A stretch of DNA of 64,000 nt from Collimonas sp. PA-H2 (GTDB lineage: Bacteria; Pseudomonadota; Gammaproteobacteria; Burkholderiales; Burkholderiaceae_D), in NCBI RefSeq assembly GCF_002564105.1, contig NZ_PDBX01000001.1:1674001-1738000 (forward strand). Direction: 5' to 3'. Below the pieces are notes generated by a model. That model had not been told where the DNA came from, did no database searches, and saw only the letters and a list, made by a program, of their open reading frames with translations. Of the stretch, positions 9,586-17,745 are shown one piece after another (positions within the stretch are counted from its first letter, which is position 1; each line of letters starts with the position of its first letter). The translations under genes were made by a program, and so were the position numbers.

Positions 9586-10518
9586 ATGCCACTAATTGAG
9601 ACCAATGCCGGCCCCAATACGGGAGCGGGTCACAGCTCGCGTCGCCCCCATCCAAATGATGTAATGGCCAAATTGTACGAAAGAACCGCTCGTGCAAACC
9701 TTGCCCTTATTGAAAAACGTCGACATGCAACTGAAACGCCCTGGCAGATGTTCTTTCCTGGCTTGGAAACATTCATGCGGGCGATGCCCAATCAGATAGC
9801 CAGATCCTCATTGTTCGCTCCGATCGCCAAAGGGCATAGGAAGATGCACAACGCCACTGTGCTGGTATCGCGGAAGGATGGAGTCCTGGAATACAGCGGC
9901 GAGCAACTGGACGAGGCTGACGCGGATATTGTGCTGCAACTTATGTATGAAGCACTGCAGTCGATACCAGGCCAACCAGTAACGATCAACCGGGCAGCAT
10001 TCCTACGCGCTATTGGGCGAAACACCGGAAAAAGTGACTACACATGGCTGCATCGCAGGATAAAAGCCCTGACAGCAGCAACCCTCTTTATCGAAGCTAG
10101 ACGATCAGACGGCTCGGCAAAATATCGCGTCGGTGATACCAAAGCATTTCATATTCTGTCCGACTTTGAATATAACGAGGGTGCAGAAACTTACACCTAC
10201 ACCCTAGATCAACGATGGAAAGTGCTTTTTGGCAATAGAGAGTTTGCTCTCATCGACTGGGAAAAGCGTTTAAACATTGGGCGCGGACAAGATATGGCCA
10301 AAGCACTTCAGCTTCTCGTAGCCACGTCAGCAGATCCGGTGCAGCGCTACGCTTTGGATTGGCTCAAAGCCAAGATGCAATATGGAAGCCCCTTGAGAAA
10401 ATTCAAAGTCGCTATCAAGGCAGCGACGGACGAACTAGAACGATTGCAAATTATCGCCGGTGCGCGCTTTGCGCTCAACACCAGGGGTAAGGAGCAGATG
10501 GTATGGACGAAGCTTTAA
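9586..10518 (+). CDS. trfA: TrfA-like plasmid replication initiator
   Basis: A 310-residue protein with the layout of the RK2 TrfA family: FFPGLETFMRAMPNQIARSSLFAPI near residues 55-80, then winged-helix segments through YTWLHRRIKALTAATLFIE and a C-terminal helical part. TrfA binds iterons and, with DnaA, opens the origin of IncP plasmids. Here the candidate origin is 10.7 kb downstream (21226-21560), which is also normal for RK2, where trfA and oriV are separate. Its presence implies that the excised circle may replicate. Confidence 0.8.
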   Translation: MPLIETNAGPNTGAGHSSRRPHPNDVMAKLYERTARANLALIEKRRHATETPWQMFFPGLETFMRAMPNQIARSSLFAPIAKGHRKMHNATVLVSRKDGVLEYSGEQLDEADADIVLQLMYEALQSIPGQPVTINRAAFLRAIGRNTGKSDYTWLHRRIKALTAATLFIEARRSDGSAKYRVGDTKAFHILSDFEYNEGAETYTYTLDQRWKVLFGNREFALIDWEKRLNIGRGQDMAKALQLLVATSADPVQRYALDWLKAKMQYGSPLRKFKVAIKAATDELERLQIIAGARFALNTRGKEQMVWTKL

Positions 10519-10582
10519 AAATCTCTTCATGGCCCCGTCACATATACAGTGCCATGGCTCACATCGCATATGGAATAAAAAA

Positions 10583-10882
10583 ATGAAGTGCCAAAATGAA
10601 AAAGAAGTCGCCGGCCTCCTCGCAAAAAAACGGATGAGTTTGTTTTGCATCGCTCTTTCAATCTGCGGCATGACCGCTGACTGGCTTTATCCACGCTGGG
10701 GATGGTCGTTTCTACTTCTCGGCGTAACGATCTGGGCTTTCTCGGCTGACGGCCTGCTCTGGCTAGCGCGTCATCCAAACAGCATGCCGACCGACTACTA
10801 CCGTCGTAAATTCTGGTGGGCGCACGTTTTCGATTGGGAATTCAACTTCGGAAAAAGCAACGCGAAGGATGACAAATCATGA
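10583..10882 (+). CDS. Small two-helix membrane protein upstream of the traY-like gene
   Basis: A 99-residue protein from the ATG at 10583, with predicted membrane helices at about 18-38 and 43-65 and a charged C terminus. No Shine-Dalgarno sequence is evident, and the frame is open further upstream with another ATG at 10529, so the start is uncertain. Its stop overlaps the next start (ATGA at 10879), arguing for translational coupling with the TraY-like protein. I do not recognise the family; position suggests a partner of TraY, comparable to traX next to traY in IncI plasmids. Confidence 0.55.
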   Translation: MKCQNEKEVAGLLAKKRMSLFCIALSICGMTADWLYPRWGWSFLLLGVTIWAFSADGLLWLARHPNSMPTDYYRRKFWWAHVFDWEFNFGKSNAKDDKS

Positions 10883-13041
10883 AACACTCTAAAGCTCTAT
10901 CTGTGCTGAGTGGCGGCGGGCTGTGGCTCATGACTATGCCGGCATTCGCCAACGGCACGACGCTCGGTGAAATTAGCAACGCCGCTCACCGATCGGGTGA
11001 CAAATCACGCGAGGCGCTCGTGTCGATCTACGGCAACGTAGTCAATAATCCACTGGCCAGTGGCAGCTCCGGTGGTGGCGACACGATACTGTCCAGCCTG
11101 TTTCAAGTTACAAATGGTGCGCTGCTGGTGATTGGCGCTATGTTTGCATGCTACATCATGTTCCAGAAGCTCACCCAAACGGCAAGTGACGGCACCGCAT
11201 TCGACCGTCAAAAAAGTACTCTTTGGGGGCCGATACGCTTGGTATGGGGCCTCGCAGCACTTGTTCCTACTGCAAACGGGTGGTCGCTTTCACAGCTTTT
11301 AATGCTTTGGGCCGCAGCGGTGATGGGTGTGGGCGTTGCCAATATGGGCGTTGATGCTTCGATTACAGCTTTCAATGACGGCAAGGGCATGGTAATCCAG
11401 CCCACGATGGCCAGCACCAACGAACTCGCCCACAAAATATTCGAAATTGAGCTGTGTCGACATGGAATTAATTCGAGTCTTGCCCAAGGCGAGAGCCTCG
11501 GCGCTCTGCTACCCGAAAATTCGTATGTGCAAACACAATCCACAGATACCGGCTTCATCCTTGCCAATCCAAGTTTCGTTTGTGGTGGAGCCAACATCAA
11601 CACTGATTTTGAACCGCAGGCAGCGTCTACCGATTGGTTTTCTAGCTCCATCGACGTTTCCGACATTCGTAAGGCGCATCTTCAAGCATTATCAAAGATG
11701 GAAAAATCTCTGAGCGAATCCGCTCAACAATTCGTCAATGCGGTAGTAACAAAAAGCTCTGACGGGGCCACGTTACCGGATGCGGAGGTCGCTATTCAGT
11801 CGGCATCTCAACTATACGAAAATACCGTCAATACATTGGCGGCAACCAAACAGGGCAACATCGCGGAACTGTCCAGCCAACTAGGTTCATCAATCAAAGA
11901 AGGTGGATGGTGGACTCTCGGAGCCTGGTATCAGACGTTTGCCGCCGCTAACACGAAATTAACGGACGCTGTGGCCGGCAAGGCCACGACGTTCGGAACA
12001 TCGATCAGCGGCGATCCTGGGATGACGAACATTTACCAAAGCGCCTTAAACGCCTATCAGGCACAACAAGGGCGCGCTACCGACACCCACGCCTCGCCCC
12101 TTGGCACAAAGCAGCAAGACGATGGAGGTAACATCATCTCCAAGCTATTCGCCTCCCCTGGACAGGAACTGACAAAAGCCATTATTGGTATCAACGATGG
12201 CGGAGAGTCTCGCGGGCAAATAAATCCGTTAATCAAAATGAAGAATCTTGGTGATCGCCTGACCGGAGTCGCAGAGGTTGGCTTCGCCAGCTACTTGACC
12301 GCAAAAGGTTTAGAGCGCGCAAGCGAGAGTCTAAGTATGGCAGGCCTAGCATCCCGTATAGCAGATACTACAGGTGCGGTAAGCTTTCTAAAGGGTGCTC
12401 TAGATGGCGCTGGACCGATTATTCTGATGATCATCATTGCGGCTCTACTGCTGGGAATCGGTCTCTCTACATACCTGCCGATGGTGCCATTTGTTGTTTG
12501 GTTTGGGGCCGCCGTTAACTGGCTGGTTGTGGTCGGCGAAGCTGTTATCGCGGCGCCCTTATGGGCAATAACCCATTTGGGCGGTGACGGCGACGGATTC
12601 GGCCATAAAACCGCACACGGCTACATCTTTCTGCTCGATGTCATGGTCCGGCCGATTTTGATGGTAATTGGATTCTTCCTGGGTGGTGCCGGCGTTATTG
12701 CTGGTGGTACGCTGCTAAACCTACTCTTCGGCGTCGCGTTGGCCAACGCACAGTTCGACTCACTTACCGGCATAGGGTCGATCATTGCGTATTGCGCGAT
12801 TTACTTCTCGATGTGTCTGAATTTGATTCATAGTTGCTTTAACCTAATTTTTATTGTGCCAGATCGAGTTATCATTTGGGTTGGCGGCCATTCTCCATCA
12901 GCTGTCGGTAGTGATCATAGCGATAGAACAAAGCAGAACCTAAATACACTGTTGGCCAAGATGGATATCCGGCCATCAGGTGGAGGCGGAAAAACGCCGC
13001 TGGGTTCAACCAAGCCCCCTTCCAACGGAATAAAAGGATAA
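10879..13041 (+). CDS. DotA/TraY-like type IVB secretion inner-membrane protein
   Basis: A 720-residue polytopic membrane protein. A signal-like N terminus is followed by GEISNAAHRSGDKSREALVSIYGNVVNNPL, helices around 78-95 and 113-150, a long periplasmic middle, and three or four C-terminal helical blocks from about 510 to 680. This is the architecture of DotA/TraY proteins of IncI-type conjugation systems, where TraY is the inner-membrane component and the target of the exclusion protein ExcA. No other secretion genes are on the island. It is coupled to the small upstream gene and followed by a possible exclusion gene. Confidence 0.8.
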   Translation: MKHSKALSVLSGGGLWLMTMPAFANGTTLGEISNAAHRSGDKSREALVSIYGNVVNNPLASGSSGGGDTILSSLFQVTNGALLVIGAMFACYIMFQKLTQTASDGTAFDRQKSTLWGPIRLVWGLAALVPTANGWSLSQLLMLWAAAVMGVGVANMGVDASITAFNDGKGMVIQPTMASTNELAHKIFEIELCRHGINSSLAQGESLGALLPENSYVQTQSTDTGFILANPSFVCGGANINTDFEPQAASTDWFSSSIDVSDIRKAHLQALSKMEKSLSESAQQFVNAVVTKSSDGATLPDAEVAIQSASQLYENTVNTLAATKQGNIAELSSQLGSSIKEGGWWTLGAWYQTFAAANTKLTDAVAGKATTFGTSISGDPGMTNIYQSALNAYQAQQGRATDTHASPLGTKQQDDGGNIISKLFASPGQELTKAIIGINDGGESRGQINPLIKMKNLGDRLTGVAEVGFASYLTAKGLERASESLSMAGLASRIADTTGAVSFLKGALDGAGPIILMIIIAALLLGIGLSTYLPMVPFVVWFGAAVNWLVVVGEAVIAAPLWAITHLGGDGDGFGHKTAHGYIFLLDVMVRPILMVIGFFLGGAGVIAGGTLLNLLFGVALANAQFDSLTGIGSIIAYCAIYFSMCLNLIHSCFNLIFIVPDRVIIWVGGHSPSAVGSDHSDRTKQNLNTLLAKMDIRPSGGGGKTPLGSTKPPSNGIKG

Positions 13042-13050
13042 GGTGGAAAC

Positions 13051-13569
13051 ATGCGATTCATGAGATTGATTGCAGAACTAATGTACGTCGCGGTGTCTTT
13101 CTTCATCGCGCTTCCAGCATTCCTTTATTCGGTATGGGGCGCGAAGTTCATGCACTCCACCGTCGCTGTCGCGCTTCTTCTGGCATCGATAGCATGGCTG
13201 ATTGGAGGCCTTGCTCTCTTGTCGAAATGGCGCCGATCGCGTGGGCAGGATATACGCGACCTGGTTACTTCCGTCGCGCCAAATTTCCACCCGCAAGTCG
13301 AGCTGGCCGACTACTTCAATACAAAGTATGTCGGCATCGATGCAGCAACCGGAAAAGCTGTCGTAATCAACAAAGAAAAGAACATCGCCAGGTGCGAGCC
13401 CATAGCCTACATACAGAGTGCAGAAGTTAGCGATGCCAAGGACAACATTCACTCTTCATTCACCTTCCACTTCCGCGACTTCGCTAACCCGTCGATGGAG
13501 ATACGAGTCAGCAAGCGTCGAGCAAACGATACCGGCGCACGAATTCGCTACGCGCTGGAACACGCCTAG
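13051..13569 (+). CDS. Membrane-anchored protein, possible entry-exclusion factor
   Basis: A 172-residue protein with two N-terminal membrane helices (about 5-25 and 32-58) and a soluble C-terminal domain of about 110 residues. A good ribosome binding site (AAGGTGG) precedes the ATG, 9 bp after the traY-like stop. In IncI plasmids the gene after traY is excA, which encodes a membrane-attached exclusion protein. Position and layout agree with that role, but I recognise no diagnostic motif, so the function is inferred from context only. Confidence 0.5.
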   Translation: MRFMRLIAELMYVAVSFFIALPAFLYSVWGAKFMHSTVAVALLLASIAWLIGGLALLSKWRRSRGQDIRDLVTSVAPNFHPQVELADYFNTKYVGIDAATGKAVVINKEKNIARCEPIAYIQSAEVSDAKDNIHSSFTFHFRDFANPSMEIRVSKRRANDTGARIRYALEHA

Positions 13570-13587
13570 ATATAAGCTAAGCGTCAT

Positions 13588-13629
13588 TAGATAAACAAAC
13601 CGGGCCAAATGGCCCGGTTTGTTTATCTA
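13588..13629. terminator. Bidirectional terminator
   Basis: A perfect 19-bp stem (TAGATAAACAAACCGGGCC and its complement) around an AAAT loop, with A- and T-rich outer ends on both strands. It separates the rightward trfA-traY operon from the leftward small gene ending at 13662. Confidence 0.9.
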
Positions 13630-13661
13630 GTTCGAAATAGATCTCGCATAAGGTTCGAATC

Positions 13662-13931
13662 TCACGTTCGACGGGCCGACGCTGCTACTACACTGCCATG
13701 ACGACGCAGATAAGAAATTGTCCGATAGTTGGCTGTGAAAAGCCGCTCGGAAAAGCCGCCACGCTGCCGCAGCTCGTCGACATGCTCCGCCGAAAATCCA
13801 ATGCAGGCCAACGCAGCATCATCGCCACGCGCAAGCGCTCGGTTAGCGGCCCGCATCATTGCGTTAGCCCATTGAACTTGCCCGATATCGAACCGGATCG
13901 GCGTAATTTTGGTAGAGTGTTTAGTTGCCAT
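13662..13931 (-). CDS. Small hypothetical protein, faintly FlhD-like
   Basis: An 89-residue protein beginning MATKHSTKITPIRFDIGQ. Residues 20-75 (ANRALARGDDAALACIGFSAEHVDELRQ) recall the helical pattern of FlhD-type regulators, but the match is too weak to name. Codon use looks like a real gene. It ends next to a bidirectional terminator and is followed upstream by the toxin-antitoxin operon on the same strand. A regulator role is a guess. Confidence 0.45.
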   Translation of the reverse strand: MATKHSTKITPIRFDIGQVQWANAMMRAANRALARGDDAALACIGFSAEHVDELRQRGGFSERLFTANYRTISYLRRHGSVVAASARRT

Positions 13932-14033
13932 TCATTACCTCTCATATAGGTGGTGCTTCGGAAGTCTCGTCGGCGTGCTAGAACACGTCGGCGGGGCGCT
14001 TTCTTGGTTAAATACAGCGTTCAGCATCGTCCG

Positions 14034-14216
14034 TTACGGCTTGGCCTTCCTCGCCTCGGCCTGCAACCGAATGCGCTCGACCAGCGCAGCGCGTTGCTTG
14101 GCCCAGTCCGCTTTCATTTCTTCATGCGATATCCATTGAGTATTCGGGTCGTCGGCTTCTTTCAGACCTTGCCGAACTTGCTCCCGAAACCAGACGTCGT
14201 AGCTCGTTGGTTCCAT
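14034..14216 (-). CDS. Second small antitoxin-like protein
   Basis: A 60-residue acidic-then-basic protein (MEPTSYDVWFREQVRQGLKE...) with a SHEEMKADWAKQRAALVERI segment, the pattern of small stability-determinant antitoxins that usually precede RelE/ParE toxins. Here it follows the toxin by 2 nt, so it is surely co-translated with it. It is the third gene of the operon, although the operon already has a ribbon-helix-helix antitoxin upstream. Confidence 0.65.
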   Translation of the reverse strand: MEPTSYDVWFREQVRQGLKEADDPNTQWISHEEMKADWAKQRAALVERIRLQAEARKAKP

Positions 14217-14218
14217 AT

Positions 14219-14512
14219 TCAGTACCCCGCTTCTTTCTGGTGCCGGAAAGCCAGCACATACACGGCATCGGCAGCCGGTTCGTAACGGTACAGGGCGACA
14301 TAGCCAGAATCCCCAAACACGATCATCAGTTCGCGCAGCTCGGGAAATTCGGGGAATGGCCGGCCTATGTCCGGTGACGTTTCCAGTAGCAGGAATTGCC
14401 GTTCGATAGCCTGACCAGCCCTTCTGGCCGCCTGCGGATTTTTCTCCATAAGAAACCGGCGGCAACGCTCCAAGCCCTGCCCGGCGCCTTCAGTAACGAT
14501 TACTCGTGGCAA
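14219..14512 (-). CDS. parE: ParE/RelE family toxin
   Basis: A 97-residue toxin of the RelE/ParE fold (MPRVIVTEGAGQGLERCRRFLMEK...AADAVYVLAFRHQKEAGY). Full-length for the family, with the expected basic residues and hydrophobic C-terminal strand. ParE members poison DNA gyrase, while RelE members cleave mRNA; sequence closeness to ParE-type proteins of pseudomonads is my recollection and not a search. Its start overlaps the upstream antitoxin gene by 13 bp. The module probably stabilises the island. Confidence 0.85.
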   Translation of the reverse strand: MPRVIVTEGAGQGLERCRRFLMEKNPQAARRAGQAIERQFLLLETSPDIGRPFPEFPELRELMIVFGDSGYVALYRYEPAADAVYVLAFRHQKEAGY

Positions 14513-14772
14513 TTGGGCAACTCCGTTTCCGCGTCAGTACCCCAAGTGCTCAACCAGGTGCGCACTTCTTGGCCGGTCAGATGACGGCCGGTTTCCTGAT
14601 ATGCGGTCCAGGATGCCAACGCCTCCTGTTTGAAGCTCTCACGAGCCTCTTCACGCTCGACGTACTGTTCAATCGCCTCACGCATAATCCAGTGCGGCGA
14701 ACGCCGCCGCAAACCTGCCAAATGCTGGACGCGGCCTTTCAGGTCGTCATCGATCTTGAGTGTTGTTGCCAT
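14500..14772 (-). CDS. parD: CopG/ParD-type ribbon-helix-helix antitoxin
   Basis: A 90-residue protein. Residues 1-45 form a ribbon-helix-helix (MATTLKIDDDLKGRVQHLAG, then PHWIMREAIEQYVEREE) and the C-terminal half should bind the toxin. It is first in a three-gene operon, and an AGGAGG ribosome binding site lies just before its start. Such antitoxins repress their own promoter; the region 14773-14843 is the likely operator. Confidence 0.87.
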   Translation of the reverse strand: MATTLKIDDDLKGRVQHLAGLRRRSPHWIMREAIEQYVEREEARESFKQEALASWTAYQETGRHLTGQEVRTWLSTWGTDAETELPNCHE

Positions 14773-14843
14773 TTCGCAACCTCCTTTATTACAAAGTAGT
14801 ACCTGTTGATACTATAGTCCCGACAGCCTTTGCTGTCCACACC

Positions 14844-16514
14844 CTATCTCAGCCGCGGCCGTTTTATCGGTGACGGACTAACTCGGTCGACCTGGGCCGC
14901 GCTCGGCACAAATACCTGCATGCGCTGCGCGCCCAGTTTTTCGCACTCATTTCGCAGCTCCCCCTGCAACTCGGGATTGGTGATTGTGAAGCCATGCCGG
15001 GCTGCCAGGCGCACACAGCGAGCCTTGTAGGCTTCGCTACCGGTCACTTGGAACGCTCCCCATTTCTCGGCGCTGAGCTGGAGAGCGGCCAGAATGGTGG
15101 CTTCGTCGCCAGCATCATGCACATCGATACAATCACCGCGATCAACAAACGAGGGAGCGACCCGGCCAACCAGGTGATAGGCCACGCGATCGCCCTGAAT
15201 CTCAGCCACAAAATCCCGAATGTCCTGCCGGCGCGGCTTCACCCTTTTATCACCGACAATCCTGGCCGGGATCCCATCCGGCTCATGGTCACGATAGCGC
15301 CATTGATCGGCAGCCTCAGGCGACAGCTCACCTCGCAGCCACTCTTCATATCCAGGAAATGGCCTATAACGCGCCCTGAGCGCCGCCCGGTCTTGTGCCT
15401 GCCGCTCCTGCATAGTGATCTTCACGGCAGCCTGTTCCGCTGCCACAACACTGCGTAAGGCATTCAGCAGCTCGCCCTTGCCATTCCAGCGTCCAGCCGT
15501 GACGTCTGCACGCTGGACACGCTGCCGATCGGCCACACCCTGCCGCTCGCCCTGGTGGCGATCACGCAAACGAACCTGCGCACCGCTCTTAGCCTTGTAA
15601 TGAGCCTGTCGGGCAGCGATATATTCTCCCCAACGCGGGGCAGTAGCCTTAATCGGTTTCGCGACCACGGTGGGAAAGACACCGGCCAACGAAGTCACCT
15701 CAAACTCACCCAAGCGCGCCTGCAAAGCGGCCAGCGTCGCTCCTCGATCAGCGCTAGATGCCTTTACTGCCACGTCGCCTACCCATAGCACGGCGCCACT
15801 CCCCTTACGTTCGTAACGGAATCCTTGCTCCTGCAGCCTTGCATGCAACTCCGCCCAGCTCGATGCCTCACGGATGATAGGTGCGGCCTCTTCTATGGCG
15901 ATCCGTTCTGCGGATCGCTCACCCGTCCGCACTTCCATGTCGCGCCGCTTCTGAGATGGTTGCTTATGACTTCCCTCTGGCGATCGCCGAACTGCCTCGC
16001 TGCCATCCATCCGATAACGTGCATTTTGTTCGCTTACCCATCCCTGGAGGGATTCTATTTTGGCTATCGCTCGATGGCCGGCCTCTTTGTCAAATCCCTT
16101 GTTCGGTTTAATCACCCTCAAAGTGTCCGGATGCACACGGTTCACCGCGACATGCAAGTGCATGTTGTCTGTGTCCTGGTGCAAGGCATAAATCACCTGA
16201 TGCTCAAGCAATCCCAACTCGTCGAGCAGTATTTCGACAGACTTCTCTATCTGCTTTTCCGTTGGATATTCACCCTCGCGCCAGCTCAGGATGTAATGAT
16301 TGATGGGATTCGCGCTTCTAGGCGCATCCATCGCCAACGCTATCATTTCGGCCTGCTGGCCAGCATGTGTGTCAGTGATAAACCCACGTGCACCGGTATA
16401 TGCCACCTTCTCACGCGGATTAACCTTTTCCGGGTCGCGGATGTAGTTAGTCAGATCTCGAACATGTTTAGCCTTCGACTTCGCCCGATCCGCTTTGACT
16501 TTTTTGAAAATCAT
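14844..16514 (-). CDS. MOBP-type relaxase with C-terminal LPD7 domain
   Basis: A 556-residue TraI/MobA(P)-like relaxase that would nick oriT and carry the strand into the recipient. Candidate catalytic Tyr is Y24 (LTNYIRD). Metal-binding motif III is clear: H112 and the HLH at 119-121 in LHQDTDNMHLHVAVNRVH. The last third (GDRVAYHLVGRVAPSFVDRG ... KWGAFQVTGSEAY) matches the LPD7 domain often fused to such relaxases. Its start overlaps the mobC-like stop by 4 bp. There is no coupling protein nearby, so a helper must supply the transfer machinery. Confidence 0.9.
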   Translation of the reverse strand: MIFKKVKADRAKSKAKHVRDLTNYIRDPEKVNPREKVAYTGARGFITDTHAGQQAEMIALAMDAPRSANPINHYILSWREGEYPTEKQIEKSVEILLDELGLLEHQVIYALHQDTDNMHLHVAVNRVHPDTLRVIKPNKGFDKEAGHRAIAKIESLQGWVSEQNARYRMDGSEAVRRSPEGSHKQPSQKRRDMEVRTGERSAERIAIEEAAPIIREASSWAELHARLQEQGFRYERKGSGAVLWVGDVAVKASSADRGATLAALQARLGEFEVTSLAGVFPTVVAKPIKATAPRWGEYIAARQAHYKAKSGAQVRLRDRHQGERQGVADRQRVQRADVTAGRWNGKGELLNALRSVVAAEQAAVKITMQERQAQDRAALRARYRPFPGYEEWLRGELSPEAADQWRYRDHEPDGIPARIVGDKRVKPRRQDIRDFVAEIQGDRVAYHLVGRVAPSFVDRGDCIDVHDAGDEATILAALQLSAEKWGAFQVTGSEAYKARCVRLAARHGFTITNPELQGELRNECEKLGAQRMQVFVPSAAQVDRVSPSPIKRPRLR

Positions 16515-16819
16515 GGCTGACTCAGTTTTTTGATCTGCGCTGTGATTTCTATCAAGGCATTCGCCGTTTCGCGGCTATACACGCCATCGGTGCCGTTGTG
16601 AATATGCTTAAGCAAGCCACCGATACGGCGCAACTCCCGCACCATCACCATATCGGCATTGGCAACGATAGGACGGCCGAAATAACGCCGGCGCACCAAC
16701 TCAGAAACGCTCAAGCCGGCCAATTCGGCATCATCACGTAAGCGCGCTTTTTCATCTGGGGTCAGCCGCACCGCAATCTTCTCAGCGAGCGGTTCCGATC
16801 CTTTTATTTCGAACGGCAT
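16511..16819 (-). CDS. mobC: MobC-like relaxosome accessory protein
   Basis: A 102-residue protein with an N-terminal ribbon-helix-helix (AVRLTPDEKARLRDDAELAG, then LSVSELVRRRYFGRP) and a helical C terminus (LRRIGGLLKHIHNGTDG), as in MobC/MbeC proteins that open oriT for the relaxase. It is directly downstream of the candidate oriT and coupled to the relaxase gene by an ATGA overlap. Binding at oriT would also repress this operon. Confidence 0.85.
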   Translation of the reverse strand: MPFEIKGSEPLAEKIAVRLTPDEKARLRDDAELAGLSVSELVRRRYFGRPIVANADMVMVRELRRIGGLLKHIHNGTDGVYSRETANALIEITAQIKKLSQP

Positions 16820-17000
16820 GGCCGATCCTCCTATTAGGCGCTACGCGCCGGTCAACGGATTCCAAGGGCAACGCCCTTGGCAGGATGAGCCTGCATGTGA
16901 GAAGCGAAGCGCCGAACGTGCTGGCGTCCCTTGGCTGCACAGGAAACGAAGTTTCATGTGTCAGACAAGGGCCATCCTGTTACCCTTAAACGATATATAG
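16820..17000. other. Candidate origin of transfer (oriT)
   Basis: Lies upstream of mobC and the relaxase. It contains CATCCTGT at 16973-16980 on the plus strand, matching the IncP-type nick consensus YATCCTGY, and CATCCTGC on the minus strand at 16887-16880. Before the plus-strand site is an imperfect 10-bp inverted repeat (16938-16947 and 16951-16960; inner part GAAAC-GAA-GTTTC). Next to the minus-strand site is a perfect 8-bp hairpin CCAAGGGC-AAC-GCCCTTGG at 16862-16880. Which motif is cut is not decided by sequence. Confidence 0.75.
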
Positions 17001-17086
17001 ATTGTATAGCAAGTTGCCTCACAAAAAGCTACAATCAAGCAGCATCAAAAGCAAAAATACAACCTAGTTGATCGAAAGTTGACGCC

Positions 17087-17380
17087 ATGCTGAAGCAAGA
17101 AAAGCGACTCACGGTGGGACAGATAAAAGGCATCATCGAAGAACTAACTCGGCATCTTCTTGCGGAAAATGAACAGAAGGCCGACGATACGAAAATCAGT
17201 AAGGCGCGATGGAATGCCGATCGAATAAAACGCGAGAACGTTGCGTTGCTGGTCGGTGAAATTCAATCAATGAAAGCTGGCGGAATATCACTTGAACAAA
17301 TCAATGAGATCATCCGTGAACGGCAAATGGAACACGCGACACCAGTACTTAGGAACTACTTGAGGAGCGTTAGCCAATGA
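17087..17380 (+). CDS. Hypothetical protein
   Basis: A 97-residue, mostly helical and highly charged protein (MLKQEKRLTVGQIKGIIEEL...). I recognise no domain. It starts 87 bp from the candidate oriT on the opposite strand to mobC and overlaps the next gene by 4 bp. Position suggests a transfer or DNA-binding accessory role, but this is only context. Confidence 0.55.
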   Translation: MLKQEKRLTVGQIKGIIEELTRHLLAENEQKADDTKISKARWNADRIKRENVALLVGEIQSMKAGGISLEQINEIIRERQMEHATPVLRNYLRSVSQ

Positions 17381-17679
17381 CAGCCACGATACGCCCAGAG
17401 ACTTATCCAGCGAACACATGGACGGAAGCGCAATTGAGCGATCTGGAACTAGCGCAAGATCTCATCGATACAGCTTTCAGTATAGCGACGAGACGAATTT
17501 ATGATGAGCGTGCGAAACGCGAGCCGGATTCGGTATTATTGTCCGAACTGCAGCGTGTGCGGATGCAGTGCGAACATGATCGAGGATTTCTCCGTTGGCA
17601 CATGCGGGATGCAGTCGCGATGAAAGTTTTCATCACGAAGTACACCGAAACGGTGAACCGTCAGCGCTGGGCAAATTGA
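17377..17679 (+). CDS. Hypothetical protein
   Basis: A 100-residue helical protein (MTATIRPETYPANTWTEAQL...) with no motif I can name. It is coupled to the preceding gene by an ATGA overlap and ends 66 bp before the Gabija-like pair. It may belong with the previous gene in a small operon. Confidence 0.55.
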   Translation: MTATIRPETYPANTWTEAQLSDLELAQDLIDTAFSIATRRIYDERAKREPDSVLLSELQRVRMQCEHDRGFLRWHMRDAVAMKVFITKYTETVNRQRWAN

Positions 17680-17745
17680 GCTAGGGAGGGATTTATCTCC
17701 GAATCCAGAGCAGAAAATCAAAGTTTGTTATGGAAAGGAAAGCTG

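Noticed and set aside
10879..13569. Self-transmissible conjugative element (ICE)
   Set aside because: Only a TraY-like component is present; no coupling protein, VirB4/TraU-type ATPase or other secretion genes are seen.
15825..16520. 231-residue plus-strand frame opposite the relaxase
   Set aside because: The relaxase has clear HxD/HLH motifs; the plus-strand product has no recognisable features.
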